From JBDTMT01 sp033764095 (GTDB lineage: Bacteria; Desulfobacterota; Binatia; HRBIN30; CADEER01), in assembly GCA_033764095.1 (NCBI GenBank), contig JANRJF010000298.1, positions 1 to 11,030 of the forward strand: a stretch of DNA of 11,030 nucleotides, read 5' to 3'. Every line of letters begins with the position of its first letter. The first letter of the stretch is position 1. Shown here in pieces: positions 5,749 to 11,030 of the stretch. The notes beneath the pieces are model-generated. The model was not told where the DNA came from. It ran no database searches and was given only the letters and a program-made list of their open reading frames with translations. The position numbers were made by a program, and so were the translations under genes.

Positions 5749-6934
5749 TTTGTCCGGCGTCCGCATCCTCGACATCGGCACGCGCATCGCGGCGCCGTTC
5801 GCGGCGACGCTGCTCGGCGACTTCGGCGCCGAGGTGATCAAGGTCGAGCTGCCCGGCAGCGGCGACTTCATGCGCGGCATCGGCCCCTTCGACGCCAACG
5901 GGCACTCGCTGTGGTGGGCGGTGGAGGGGCGCAACAAGCGCTCGATCACCCTCGATCTGCGCACCCCGCGCGGCCAGGAGCTGTTCCGCGCCCTGGTGCG
6001 CCAGGCCGACGTCGTGGTCGAGAACTTCCAGCCCGGCACGCTCGAAGGATGGGGCCTGGGCCCCGAGGTGCTGGCGCGCGAGAACCCCGACCTGATCCTC
6101 ACCCGCGCCACGGTGTACGGCCAGACCGGCCCGTATCGCGACCGGCCCGGGCTCGACCGCAACGGCATCGGCTTCGGCGGCCTGCTCTACCTGACCGGCT
6201 ACCCGGATCGCCCGCCGGTGCGCCCCGGCGTCATCGTCTCCGACTACCTGACCGGCGTCTTCAACGCGCTGGCGATCATGATCGCGCTCTATCATCGCGA
6301 CGTGCACCGCGGCGGCGGGCAGGTCGCCGACCTGGCGCTGTACGAGTCGGTCTTCCGCATCCTGGAGCACACCCTGCCCGCCTACGACCGGCTCGGCGTC
6401 GTACGCGGCCGCGAGGGCAACCGGCTGAAGAACTCGGCGCCGCTCGACAACTGGCCGACCGCCGACGGCCAGTCGATCTGCATCGTCGCCGCCGGCGACG
6501 CCCTCTTCCCGCGCCTGGCGCGCGCCATCGGCCAGCCCGAGCTGCTCGACGACCCGCGCTTCGCCACCTTCACGGCGCGGGTCGCCAACGCCGACGCGAT
6601 CAACGCCGTCGTCGGCGCGTGGTGCGCGCAGCACAGCGCCGCCGAGATCGAGGCGATCATGGTCGCCGCCGAGGTGCCGGTGTCGCGCCCCTACTCGATT
6701 GCCGACATTGCCGCCGACCCGCACTACGCGGCGCGCGGCGACATCGTCACCGTCGACGACCCGACCCTCGGGCCGCTCAAGCAGCCCGCCGTCTACCCGC
6801 GGCTCGACAAGACCCCCGGCGCCATCCAGCGCGGCGCGCCGCGGCTCGGCGAGCACAACGACGCCGTCTACGGCACGCTGCTCGGCCTGAGCAGCGAGGA
6901 GCTCGCCCGCTTGCGCGCCGACGGCGTGATCTGA
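5696..6934 (+). CDS. CaiB/BaiF (family III) CoA-transferase
   Basis: 412 residues from ATG 5696, a normal length for family III CoA-transferases. These cytosolic dimers move CoA between carboxylic acids. Family features are the N-terminal LSGVRILDIGTRIAAPFAATLLGDFGAEVIKVE, the NKRSITLDLRTPRGQ segment, DVVVENFQPGTLEGWGLG, and D183 in IVSDYLTGVFNALAIMIALY, which aligns with the catalytic aspartate. The terminal region with RLGEHNDAVYGTLLG is also typical. The substrate cannot be read from sequence; with an acyl-CoA dehydrogenase and an SDR nearby, activation of an organic acid for beta-oxidation-like breakdown is plausible. The start is uncertain. The first 16 or so residues (MAGLPPNSQQPNSLTA) are encoded by the right arm of the palindrome and do not look like the family, which usually begins just before the LSG segment. 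TTG 5744 or TTG 5750 are alternatives. Its ribosome binding site lies in the left arm. The gene is divergent from glpX. Confidence 0.94.
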   Translation: MAGLPPNSQQPNSLTALPLSGVRILDIGTRIAAPFAATLLGDFGAEVIKVELPGSGDFMRGIGPFDANGHSLWWAVEGRNKRSITLDLRTPRGQELFRALVRQADVVVENFQPGTLEGWGLGPEVLARENPDLILTRATVYGQTGPYRDRPGLDRNGIGFGGLLYLTGYPDRPPVRPGVIVSDYLTGVFNALAIMIALYHRDVHRGGGQVADLALYESVFRILEHTLPAYDRLGVVRGREGNRLKNSAPLDNWPTADGQSICIVAAGDALFPRLARAIGQPELLDDPRFATFTARVANADAINAVVGAWCAQHSAAEIEAIMVAAEVPVSRPYSIADIAADPHYAARGDIVTVDDPTLGPLKQPAVYPRLDKTPGAIQRGAPRLGEHNDAVYGTLLGLSSEELARLRADGVI

Positions 6935-6968
6935 GCCGCACCGCGACACCGGCCCGCCAGTCAGCGCT

Positions 6969-6998
6969 TGTACGGAGCGTCGGCGGCGGAGATAGACT
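6969..6998 (+). promoter_or_regulatory. Weak candidate promoter of the propeller gene
   Basis: TTGTAC (6969-6974) and TAGACT (6993-6998) are separated by 18 nt and loosely resemble a sigma-70 promoter upstream of the start at 7020. The matches are partial, and read-through from the CoA-transferase gene 85 bp upstream is equally possible. Confidence 0.25.
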
Positions 6999-7004
6999 GG
7001 CGAC

Positions 7005-7012
7005 GGAAGGGA
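7005..7012 (+). promoter_or_regulatory. Ribosome binding site of the propeller gene
   Basis: GGAAGGGA lies 7 nt before ATG 7020 and supports that start. Confidence 0.7.
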
Positions 7013-7019
7013 CCCAGCG

Positions 7020-8897
7020 ATGGCCTCCTGCACTCCCGCGATCCTCGCGCTACTCGCCGCGCTGGCGACGCCCGCCGCCGGGCTCGAGCTCGTCAGCGCG
7101 ACGCCCGACGGCGGCTTTCCGGCCCCGTACGGCATGCCCATCTCGCAGCGGCTCGGCAGCAGCGCCGACGGCCAGGTGGTGCTGTTCCAGAGCTACGCGA
7201 ACGACCTCGCCGCCGCCGGGCTCGATCAGAACGGGCTGGTCGACGTGTTCGTCCGCGACCGTGCGCTGGGCGTCACGACCCTGGCCAGTATCGACGCCGC
7301 CGGCACCGCCAGCGCTTCCGCCGGCGCCTTCTCGGCTCGGTTGAGCGCCGACGGCGGCGCCGTGGCGTACACCAGCACGTCGACCGATCTGGTCGCCGGC
7401 AGCGCCGACGGCAACGGGCCCACCGCCAGCGACGCCTTCGTGCGCGATCTCGCCAGCGCCGCCACCGAGCTGGTCAGCGTCAACGCCGCCGGCACCGCCA
7501 GCGGCAATGCCGAGTCGACCGCGCTGGCGATCAGCGCCGACGGCGCCTGTGTCCTGTTCAGCAGCAACGCCACGGATCTGGTCGCCGGCTTCGTCGACGC
7601 CAACGGTCCCACCCGGCCCGACCTGTTCGTGCGCGACCGGCAGGCCGCGGTGACGCACTGGGTGAGTCGCGGCATCGACGGCCAGGGCGCCAACCGGGAG
7701 GTCGGCGGGGCGCTGCTGAGTGCCGACTGCCGCCGGGTGGTGTTCGCCAGCGCCGCGACCAACCTGGTCGCCGGCGGTATCGACGCCAACCAGACGATCG
7801 ACGTCTTCGTCCACGACCTGCAGAGCGGCGCCACCAGCCTGGTCAGCCTCAACCTGACCGGCACCGCCAGCGCCGCCGGCCCCTCGCGCAACCCGCGCAT
7901 CTCGGCGGACGGCGGCCTGGTCGCCTTCTCCAGCACCGCCACCGACCTGGCCGCCGGCTTCGTCGACGGCAACGGCGACGGCGAGGATCTCTACCTCCGC
8001 GACCTCGCCGCCGGCGAGACGCGCCTGGTGAGCGTCAACGCCGCCGGCAGCGCCAGTGGCAACCGCGGCACGCTGAGCGCCGGCGACCCGTACGCGCTCA
8101 GCGAGGACGGGCGCTGGATCGCCTTCCCCAGCCCGGCAACCGACCTGGTCGGCGGCGTCACTGACACCAACCTCGCCGCCGATGTCTTCCTGCGCGACCT
8201 GGCCAGCGGCACCACCATTCTGGTGAGCGCCATCCCAAGCGGCACCCGAACCGGCGGCAGCGAGTCGCTGCGCCCGCAGGTCGCGATCAACGGGACGGTG
8301 CTGTTCGACAGCGAGTCCACCGACCTGGTGCCCGGACTGCGCAGCGGCGTGCGCAACCTCTTCGTGCGTACCCCCGCCAGCGGCGCGCTGGCGCTGGTCA
8401 CCGCCAGCATCGTGCGCGCCGGCGGCGCCGACGCCAGCCCGACCGACGCCGTGCTCAGCGCCGACGGCCGCATCGTCGTGTTCGCCAGCGCCGCCAGCGA
8501 CCTGCTCGCCGGCGACACCAACGGGTCCGAGGACGTCTTCGCCTACGACGTCCTGGCGCCGCCCACGCCGACGCCGACGCGGACCCGCACCGCGCCGCCA
8601 AGTCCGACCGCGTCGCGGACCGCCACGCCGTCCGCCAGCGCGACGCCGACCCTCAGCCCGACGCCGCTGTCGAGCCCGACCGACACGGCGGCCGCCTCGC
8701 CGACCGCGACGGCACCGCGCACCGCGGGCGATTGCAACGGCAACGGCGCCGTCACCGTCGACGAGTTGGTGCGCGGCGTCAACATCGCCCTCGGCAGCGC
8801 CGCGCTCGACAGCTGCCCGTCGTTCGACCCGAACGGCGACGGGATGGTGGCGGTGAACGAGCTGGTGCGCGCGGTGGCCAACGCACTCGGTGCGTGA
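7020..8897 (+). CDS. Exported beta-propeller protein with Pro/Thr linker and EF-hand/dockerin-like C-terminus
   Basis: 625 residues. The N-terminus (about residues 1-21, with core ILALLAALATPAAG) is a likely Sec signal peptide, although its n-region has no basic residue. Eight repeats of roughly 55-60 residues follow up to about residue 512. Each has the pattern LSADGRxVxFxSxATDLVAG, then a DxNGxxDVFVRDL turn, then a TxLVSVNAAGTAS strand. This resembles TolB/WD40-like (PD40) propeller blades and predicts an eight-bladed or seven-plus-closure propeller. Residues about 514-570 are a Pro/Thr/Ser linker. The last 55 residues hold two calcium-loop motifs, DCNGNGAVTVDE and DPNGDGMVAVNE, each followed by a helix (ELVRGVNIALG, ELVRAVANALG). 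Two cysteines, in GDC and DSC, could form a disulfide. The module resembles type I dockerin but its loops end in Glu as in EF-hands. No enzymatic residues are apparent; a surface binding or scaffolding role is inference. Confidence 0.92.
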   Translation: MASCTPAILALLAALATPAAGLELVSATPDGGFPAPYGMPISQRLGSSADGQVVLFQSYANDLAAAGLDQNGLVDVFVRDRALGVTTLASIDAAGTASASAGAFSARLSADGGAVAYTSTSTDLVAGSADGNGPTASDAFVRDLASAATELVSVNAAGTASGNAESTALAISADGACVLFSSNATDLVAGFVDANGPTRPDLFVRDRQAAVTHWVSRGIDGQGANREVGGALLSADCRRVVFASAATNLVAGGIDANQTIDVFVHDLQSGATSLVSLNLTGTASAAGPSRNPRISADGGLVAFSSTATDLAAGFVDGNGDGEDLYLRDLAAGETRLVSVNAAGSASGNRGTLSAGDPYALSEDGRWIAFPSPATDLVGGVTDTNLAADVFLRDLASGTTILVSAIPSGTRTGGSESLRPQVAINGTVLFDSESTDLVPGLRSGVRNLFVRTPASGALALVTASIVRAGGADASPTDAVLSADGRIVVFASAASDLLAGDTNGSEDVFAYDVLAPPTPTPTRTRTAPPSPTASRTATPSASATPTLSPTPLSSPTDTAAASPTATAPRTAGDCNGNGAVTVDELVRGVNIALGSAALDSCPSFDPNGDGMVAVNELVRAVANALGA

Positions 8898-8901
8898 CTG
8901 C

Positions 8902-9678
8902 CTAGCCGCGCAGCACGTCGGGTTGCTTGAACGCCGTCCAGCCGCGGTCGCAGTTCAGCACCGCGCCGGTCAGCGAGCGCGAGGCGTCGCCGGCGAGGAA
9001 GACGACCAGCTCGGCGACCTCCTCCGCGGTCTGCAGGCCGGTGGCGTGGCCGCGCGCGAAACCGGCCTTGAACGCGTCGCTGCCGAAGATCATCGCGTTC
9101 ATCGGCGTGTCGACGTAGCCCGGGCTGATCGCATTGACGCGGATGTTCAGCGCGCCGCAGTGCAGCGCCATCGACTTGGTCAGCAGCGCGACGCCGCCCT
9201 TCGAGGCGGCATAGCCGTCCAGCCCGCCGAGCGGCAGATGCGCCATCGACGAGGCGGTGTTGATGATCGACCCACCGCCCGCCGCGGCGATCACCGGGAT
9301 GGCGTACTTGGCGCAGTAGAACACGCTCGACAGGTTGATGCGGATGACCGCGTCCCACACCTCCGGCTCGATCGCCGGCGTGAAGCCGTCGCGCCCCGGC
9401 CAGGCGACGCCGGCGTTGTTGTACAGCACGTGCACGGCGCCGAATGCCTGCACCGCCGCCTCCACCATCGCCGCGGCATCGGCGGCGCGCCCGGCGTCGC
9501 CGACGTGCCCGCGCGCCTGCCCGCCGGCCGCCGCGATCGCCTCGACCGTGCCGCGCGCGCCGTCGGCGTCAATGTCGCTCACCAGCACCCGCGCGCCCGC
9601 CGCCGCCAATGCCAACGCCCCGGCGCGCCCCAGCCCCGAGCCGCCGCCGGTCACGATCGCCACTCTGTCGTGCAACAT
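8902..9678 (-). CDS. SDR family NAD(P)-dependent oxidoreductase
   Basis: 258 residues from ATG 9678, with GGGAGGA a few bases upstream. It is a classical short-chain dehydrogenase: cofactor glycine motif TGGGSGLG (10-17), D35 at the end of beta-2 which favours NAD(H) over NADP(H), NNAG (87-90), N115, and the catalytic triad S143, Y156 and K160 (YAASK). The PGYVDTPMN substrate-loop region and a GAVLNCDRGWTA terminal strand are also present. These enzymes interconvert alcohols and ketones; the substrate cannot be assigned. Related genes are often annotated as FabG-like or hydroxyacyl dehydrogenase, which would suit the nearby CoA-thioester enzymes. The frame is open well upstream of 9678, but that part crosses the second palindrome and the opposite-strand lipoprotein gene and lacks family similarity. 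The stop lies 4 bp from the stop of the convergent propeller gene. Confidence 0.95.
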   Translation of the reverse strand: MLHDRVAIVTGGGSGLGRAGALALAAAGARVLVSDIDADGARGTVEAIAAAGGQARGHVGDAGRAADAAAMVEAAVQAFGAVHVLYNNAGVAWPGRDGFTPAIEPEVWDAVIRINLSSVFYCAKYAIPVIAAAGGGSIINTASSMAHLPLGGLDGYAASKGGVALLTKSMALHCGALNIRVNAISPGYVDTPMNAMIFGSDAFKAGFARGHATGLQTAEEVAELVVFLAGDASRSLTGAVLNCDRGWTAFKQPDVLRG

Positions 9679-9700
9679 TCGTCCTCCCGTGCAGAGCGAA

Positions 9701-9803
9701 AACGAAACCACAGATGAACACGGATGAACACCGATGGGCGGAGTCGACCGCGCCCTCGGCTCGTCCGCGGTGATGTTCATCCGTGTTCGTCCGCGGTTTC
9801 GTT
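9701..9803. repeat. Palindrome with internal CGGATGAACA-type repeats
   Basis: Arms of 29 nt (9701-9729 and 9775-9803) are inverted copies matching at 26 of 29 positions, with three transitions, around a 45-nt spacer. Each arm runs from an AACGAAACC end to CACGGATGAAC or its complement. The left side contains GATGAACAC at 10-nt spacing (at 9713 and 9723) and a further GATG at 9733. Sequences of this kind (accacagatgaacacggatgaac) recur, from memory, as dispersed non-coding repeats in several environmental bacterial phyla. It fills the intergenic region between the SDR gene and the divergent lipoprotein gene. Confidence 0.85.
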
Positions 9804-9839
9804 CGTCGGACGGGTACACGCCCGGCCGAAATTTCCGCA

Positions 9840-9867
9840 TTGTCACGTCGTCGCGCTCGTGTAGCGT
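9840..9867 (+). promoter_or_regulatory. Weak candidate promoter of the lipoprotein pair
   Basis: TTGTCA (9840-9845) and TAGCGT (9862-9867) are separated by 16 nt. The -35 box is fair and the -10 box poor. Transcription from it would begin close to the GTG start at 9875, giving a nearly leaderless message, which would fit the lack of a ribosome binding site there. Confidence 0.25.
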
Positions 9868-9874
9868 CGTGCGC

Positions 9875-10210
9875 GTGACAATTGCGACGCGACGGCTGGG
9901 GCTGCTCGTCGGACTCGCCATGTTGCTCGGCGGCTGCGGCGCGGTGAACCTGGTGGCGCCGGAGGGGCGCGAGGTGCGCATCCTCGGCAGCGACGAGCCG
10001 GCCACGGTGAAGGTGGACCGCACCGTCTGGTACGCGCTGTGGGGCGGCCACCCGATCTCCGACAACACGACGCGCCAGGACATCGAGCGCTTCAACCTGC
10101 GCGAGGTGCGCTACACCACCAAGCAGACGTTCTTCGAGATGCTCACCAATCCGCTCACCTCGCTGGTGTCGGTGGTGCGCCGCACGTTGATCGTCGAGGG
10201 CAACCCATGA
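9875..10210 (+). CDS. Small lipoprotein, first of a coupled pair
   Basis: 111 residues from GTG 9875, chosen because it gives a proper lipoprotein signal: TRR at residues 5-7, the hydrophobic stretch LGLLVGLAMLLGG, and lipobox LGGC with C21 as the lipidation site. GTG 9869 would add two residues and is also possible. The open frame extends back to ATG 9734, but those residues are unlike a signal and come partly from the palindrome. No clear ribosome binding site is seen. The mature part has WYALWGGHP about 40 residues after the cysteine, a polar middle, a hydrophobic stretch and the ending TLIVEGNP. The next gene has the same WYAxWG and IVEGN landmarks, so the two look like paralogues. The layout (WG motif, then a hydrophobic strand pair near the C-terminus) recalls Bor/Iss-type outer-membrane lipoproteins; this is a fold-level guess. 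Its TGA overlaps the next ATG. Confidence 0.8.
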   Translation: MTIATRRLGLLVGLAMLLGGCGAVNLVAPEGREVRILGSDEPATVKVDRTVWYALWGGHPISDNTTRQDIERFNLREVRYTTKQTFFEMLTNPLTSLVSVVRRTLIVEGNP

Positions 10211-10596
10211 GTCGCGCTCGCCGATCCGCCGGCGCGGTGCTGTTGGCCGCGTTGACCACCTGCTCGGGCTGCTTCGTCATGCGCTGCGACGCGCCGCCGC
10301 CACCGCCGCACGTGCGCCTGCTGAGCGAGGACGCGCCGGTCGAGTTCAGCCGCAAGTACCAGAAGTGGTACGCGGCGTGGGGCCTGTTCCCGCTCACCCC
10401 GGCCGACGACCCGAAGTACATCATCGAGCACGAGCGCCTGGTCGAGGCGCGCATCCTGCAACAGGACAGCACCGAGGACCTCTTCGCCGGCTTCATCTTC
10501 ACCTACATGTTCGTCGGCGTGATCCTGCCGCAGAGCGTGATCGTCGAGGGCAACCGCGCGCCGCACCCACCGGCGGCACACGCCACCGACAGCTAG
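10207..10596 (+). CDS. Small lipoprotein, second of a coupled pair
   Basis: 129 residues from ATG 10207, which overlaps the previous stop in the sequence ATGA, so translation is probably coupled. The signal has SRARR, then the hydrophobic stretch AGAVLLAALTT, and two cysteines. C22 (SGC) is the likelier lipidation site because Gly is at -1, although Cys at -3 is unusual; C19 is the alternative. The mature part has a CDAPPPPP spacer, KWYAAWGLFPL near residue 53, a charged middle, then FAGFIFTYMFVGVILPQSVIVEGN and a short polar tail. The WYAxWG and IVEGN landmarks match the upstream protein. The FxxGFxxFxxGxxxP-like strand region is close in style to Bor/Iss lipoproteins (serum resistance and phage lysogenic conversion proteins of enterobacteria). 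Function is unknown. Confidence 0.85.
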   Translation: MSRARRSAGAVLLAALTTCSGCFVMRCDAPPPPPHVRLLSEDAPVEFSRKYQKWYAAWGLFPLTPADDPKYIIEHERLVEARILQQDSTEDLFAGFIFTYMFVGVILPQSVIVEGNRAPHPPAAHATDS

Positions 10597-10648
10597 TGCA
10601 CCGCTCCCCCCCGATGGACCGTGCGCCGGATTCGCGGTACGCACGGCC

Positions 10649-11030
10649 ATGCGCTGCGCCCGACGCGCCCCGCGAGCGGCACTGGCCACCGTCACCGTCG
10701 CGCTGCTGAGCGGCTGCGCCGGTTTCACCCAGACGGTCGGCGGCTGGTTCGGCTCGGCACCGGAACCGACGCCGACGCGGGCGGCCGCGGCGGCGCCCGC
10801 CGGCGAGACGTTCTACGCCGGCGCCGCCGGCGTCACCGTCTACGAACAGCCGTCGAGCAGCGCGCGCGTCGCCGGCCGCCTGGCGCTGCACGAGAAGGTC
10901 ACCCGCGCCGGCGTCGAGCACGGCTATGCCCACATCATCGCTTCGACCAGCGGCGTCACCGGTTGGGTCGACAACGCGCAGCTCATCTGGCGGCTGCCCG
11001 GCGCGCCGGCAGCGAGCGCGCCGGGCAGCG
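10649..11030 (+). CDS. Lipoprotein with SH3-like domain (3' end outside window)
   Basis: The frame opens at ATG 10649 and has no stop before the window ends, so about 127 residues are visible. The signal is MRCARRAPRAAL followed by a hydrophobic stretch and lipobox LSGC, with C23 as lipid anchor. A short Pro/Ala spacer (PEPTPTRAAAAAPAG) leads to a region from about residue 52 resembling a bacterial SH3 (SH3b) domain. It contains GVTVYEQPSSSARVAGRL, then LHEKVTRAGVEHGYAHI, then GVTGWVDNAQL, where the GWV motif is characteristic. Such domains usually bind peptidoglycan or cell-wall peptides, so a periplasmic anchor between outer membrane and wall is plausible. No good ribosome binding site is seen, and no other in-frame start codon lies just upstream. 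It follows the lipoprotein pair by 52 bp on the same strand and may share its transcript. Confidence 0.8.
   Translation, partial: MRCARRAPRAALATVTVALLSGCAGFTQTVGGWFGSAPEPTPTRAAAAAPAGETFYAGAAGVTVYEQPSSSARVAGRLALHEKVTRAGVEHGYAHIIASTSGVTGWVDNAQLIWRLPGAPAASAPGS

Noticed and set aside
5735..7141. Minus-strand open frame opposite the CoA-transferase gene
   Set aside because: No recognisable motif; the plus strand encodes a full-length family III CoA-transferase.
6968..8164. Plus-strand frame overlapping the propeller gene
   Set aside because: Arg- and Gln-rich frame-shifted copy of the propeller repeats; the real frame has a signal peptide and regular blades.
8560..8730. Microsatellite or mobile repeat in the propeller gene
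   Set aside because: The ccgacg-like repetition simply encodes the Pro/Thr/Ser linker and shows no regular longer unit.
9734..9874. Longer start of the first lipoprotein at ATG 9734
   Set aside because: It would put the lipobox cysteine near residue 68, far too deep for a signal peptide, and would translate the palindrome spacer.

Overview
The window is very GC-rich bacterial chromosome, densely packed, with strong GC bias at third codon positions. The gene mix is an acyl-CoA dehydrogenase, a family III CoA-transferase, an SDR oxidoreductase, exported proteins with long Pro/Thr linkers, and a C-terminal double calcium-loop module of the GDCNGxGxVTVDELxxGVNIALG type. From memory this combination is typical of uncultured soil and groundwater lineages once filed under Deltaproteobacteria, especially Candidatus Binatota (Binatia). 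That is an inference from protein style; no rRNA or marker gene is present to confirm it.

Layout. (1) 2-913, plus strand: the end of an acyl-CoA dehydrogenase, then a DUF1203 protein. (2) 1004-5584, minus strand, read right to left: class II fructose-1,6-bisphosphatase (glpX), a B12-binding-type radical SAM protein, and an exported three-part protein with a Pro/Thr linker. (3) 5643-5748: a large imperfect palindrome between glpX and the divergent CoA-transferase gene, with the annotated CoA-transferase ATG in its loop. (4) 5696-8897, plus strand: CaiB/BaiF CoA-transferase, then an exported eight-repeat beta-propeller protein with a C-terminal EF-hand/dockerin-like module. (5) 8902-9678, minus strand: SDR oxidoreductase, convergent with the propeller gene and only 4 bp from it. 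(6) 9701-9803: a second, unrelated palindrome in the next divergent intergenic region. (7) 9875-11030, plus strand: three small lipoproteins. The first two overlap (ATGA) and look like diverged paralogues; the third carries an SH3-like domain and runs off the window.

Functionally the window mixes CoA-thioester and lipid metabolism (acyl-CoA dehydrogenase, CoA-transferase, SDR), gluconeogenesis (glpX), and envelope or secreted proteins. The pieces with least precedent are the two palindromes at divergent promoters, the coupled lipoprotein pair, and the two exported linker proteins. I see no rRNA, tRNA, CRISPR, transposase or phage gene. No gene-free stretch exceeds 300 bases; the longest is about 196 bases (9679-9874) and is largely filled by the second palindrome.
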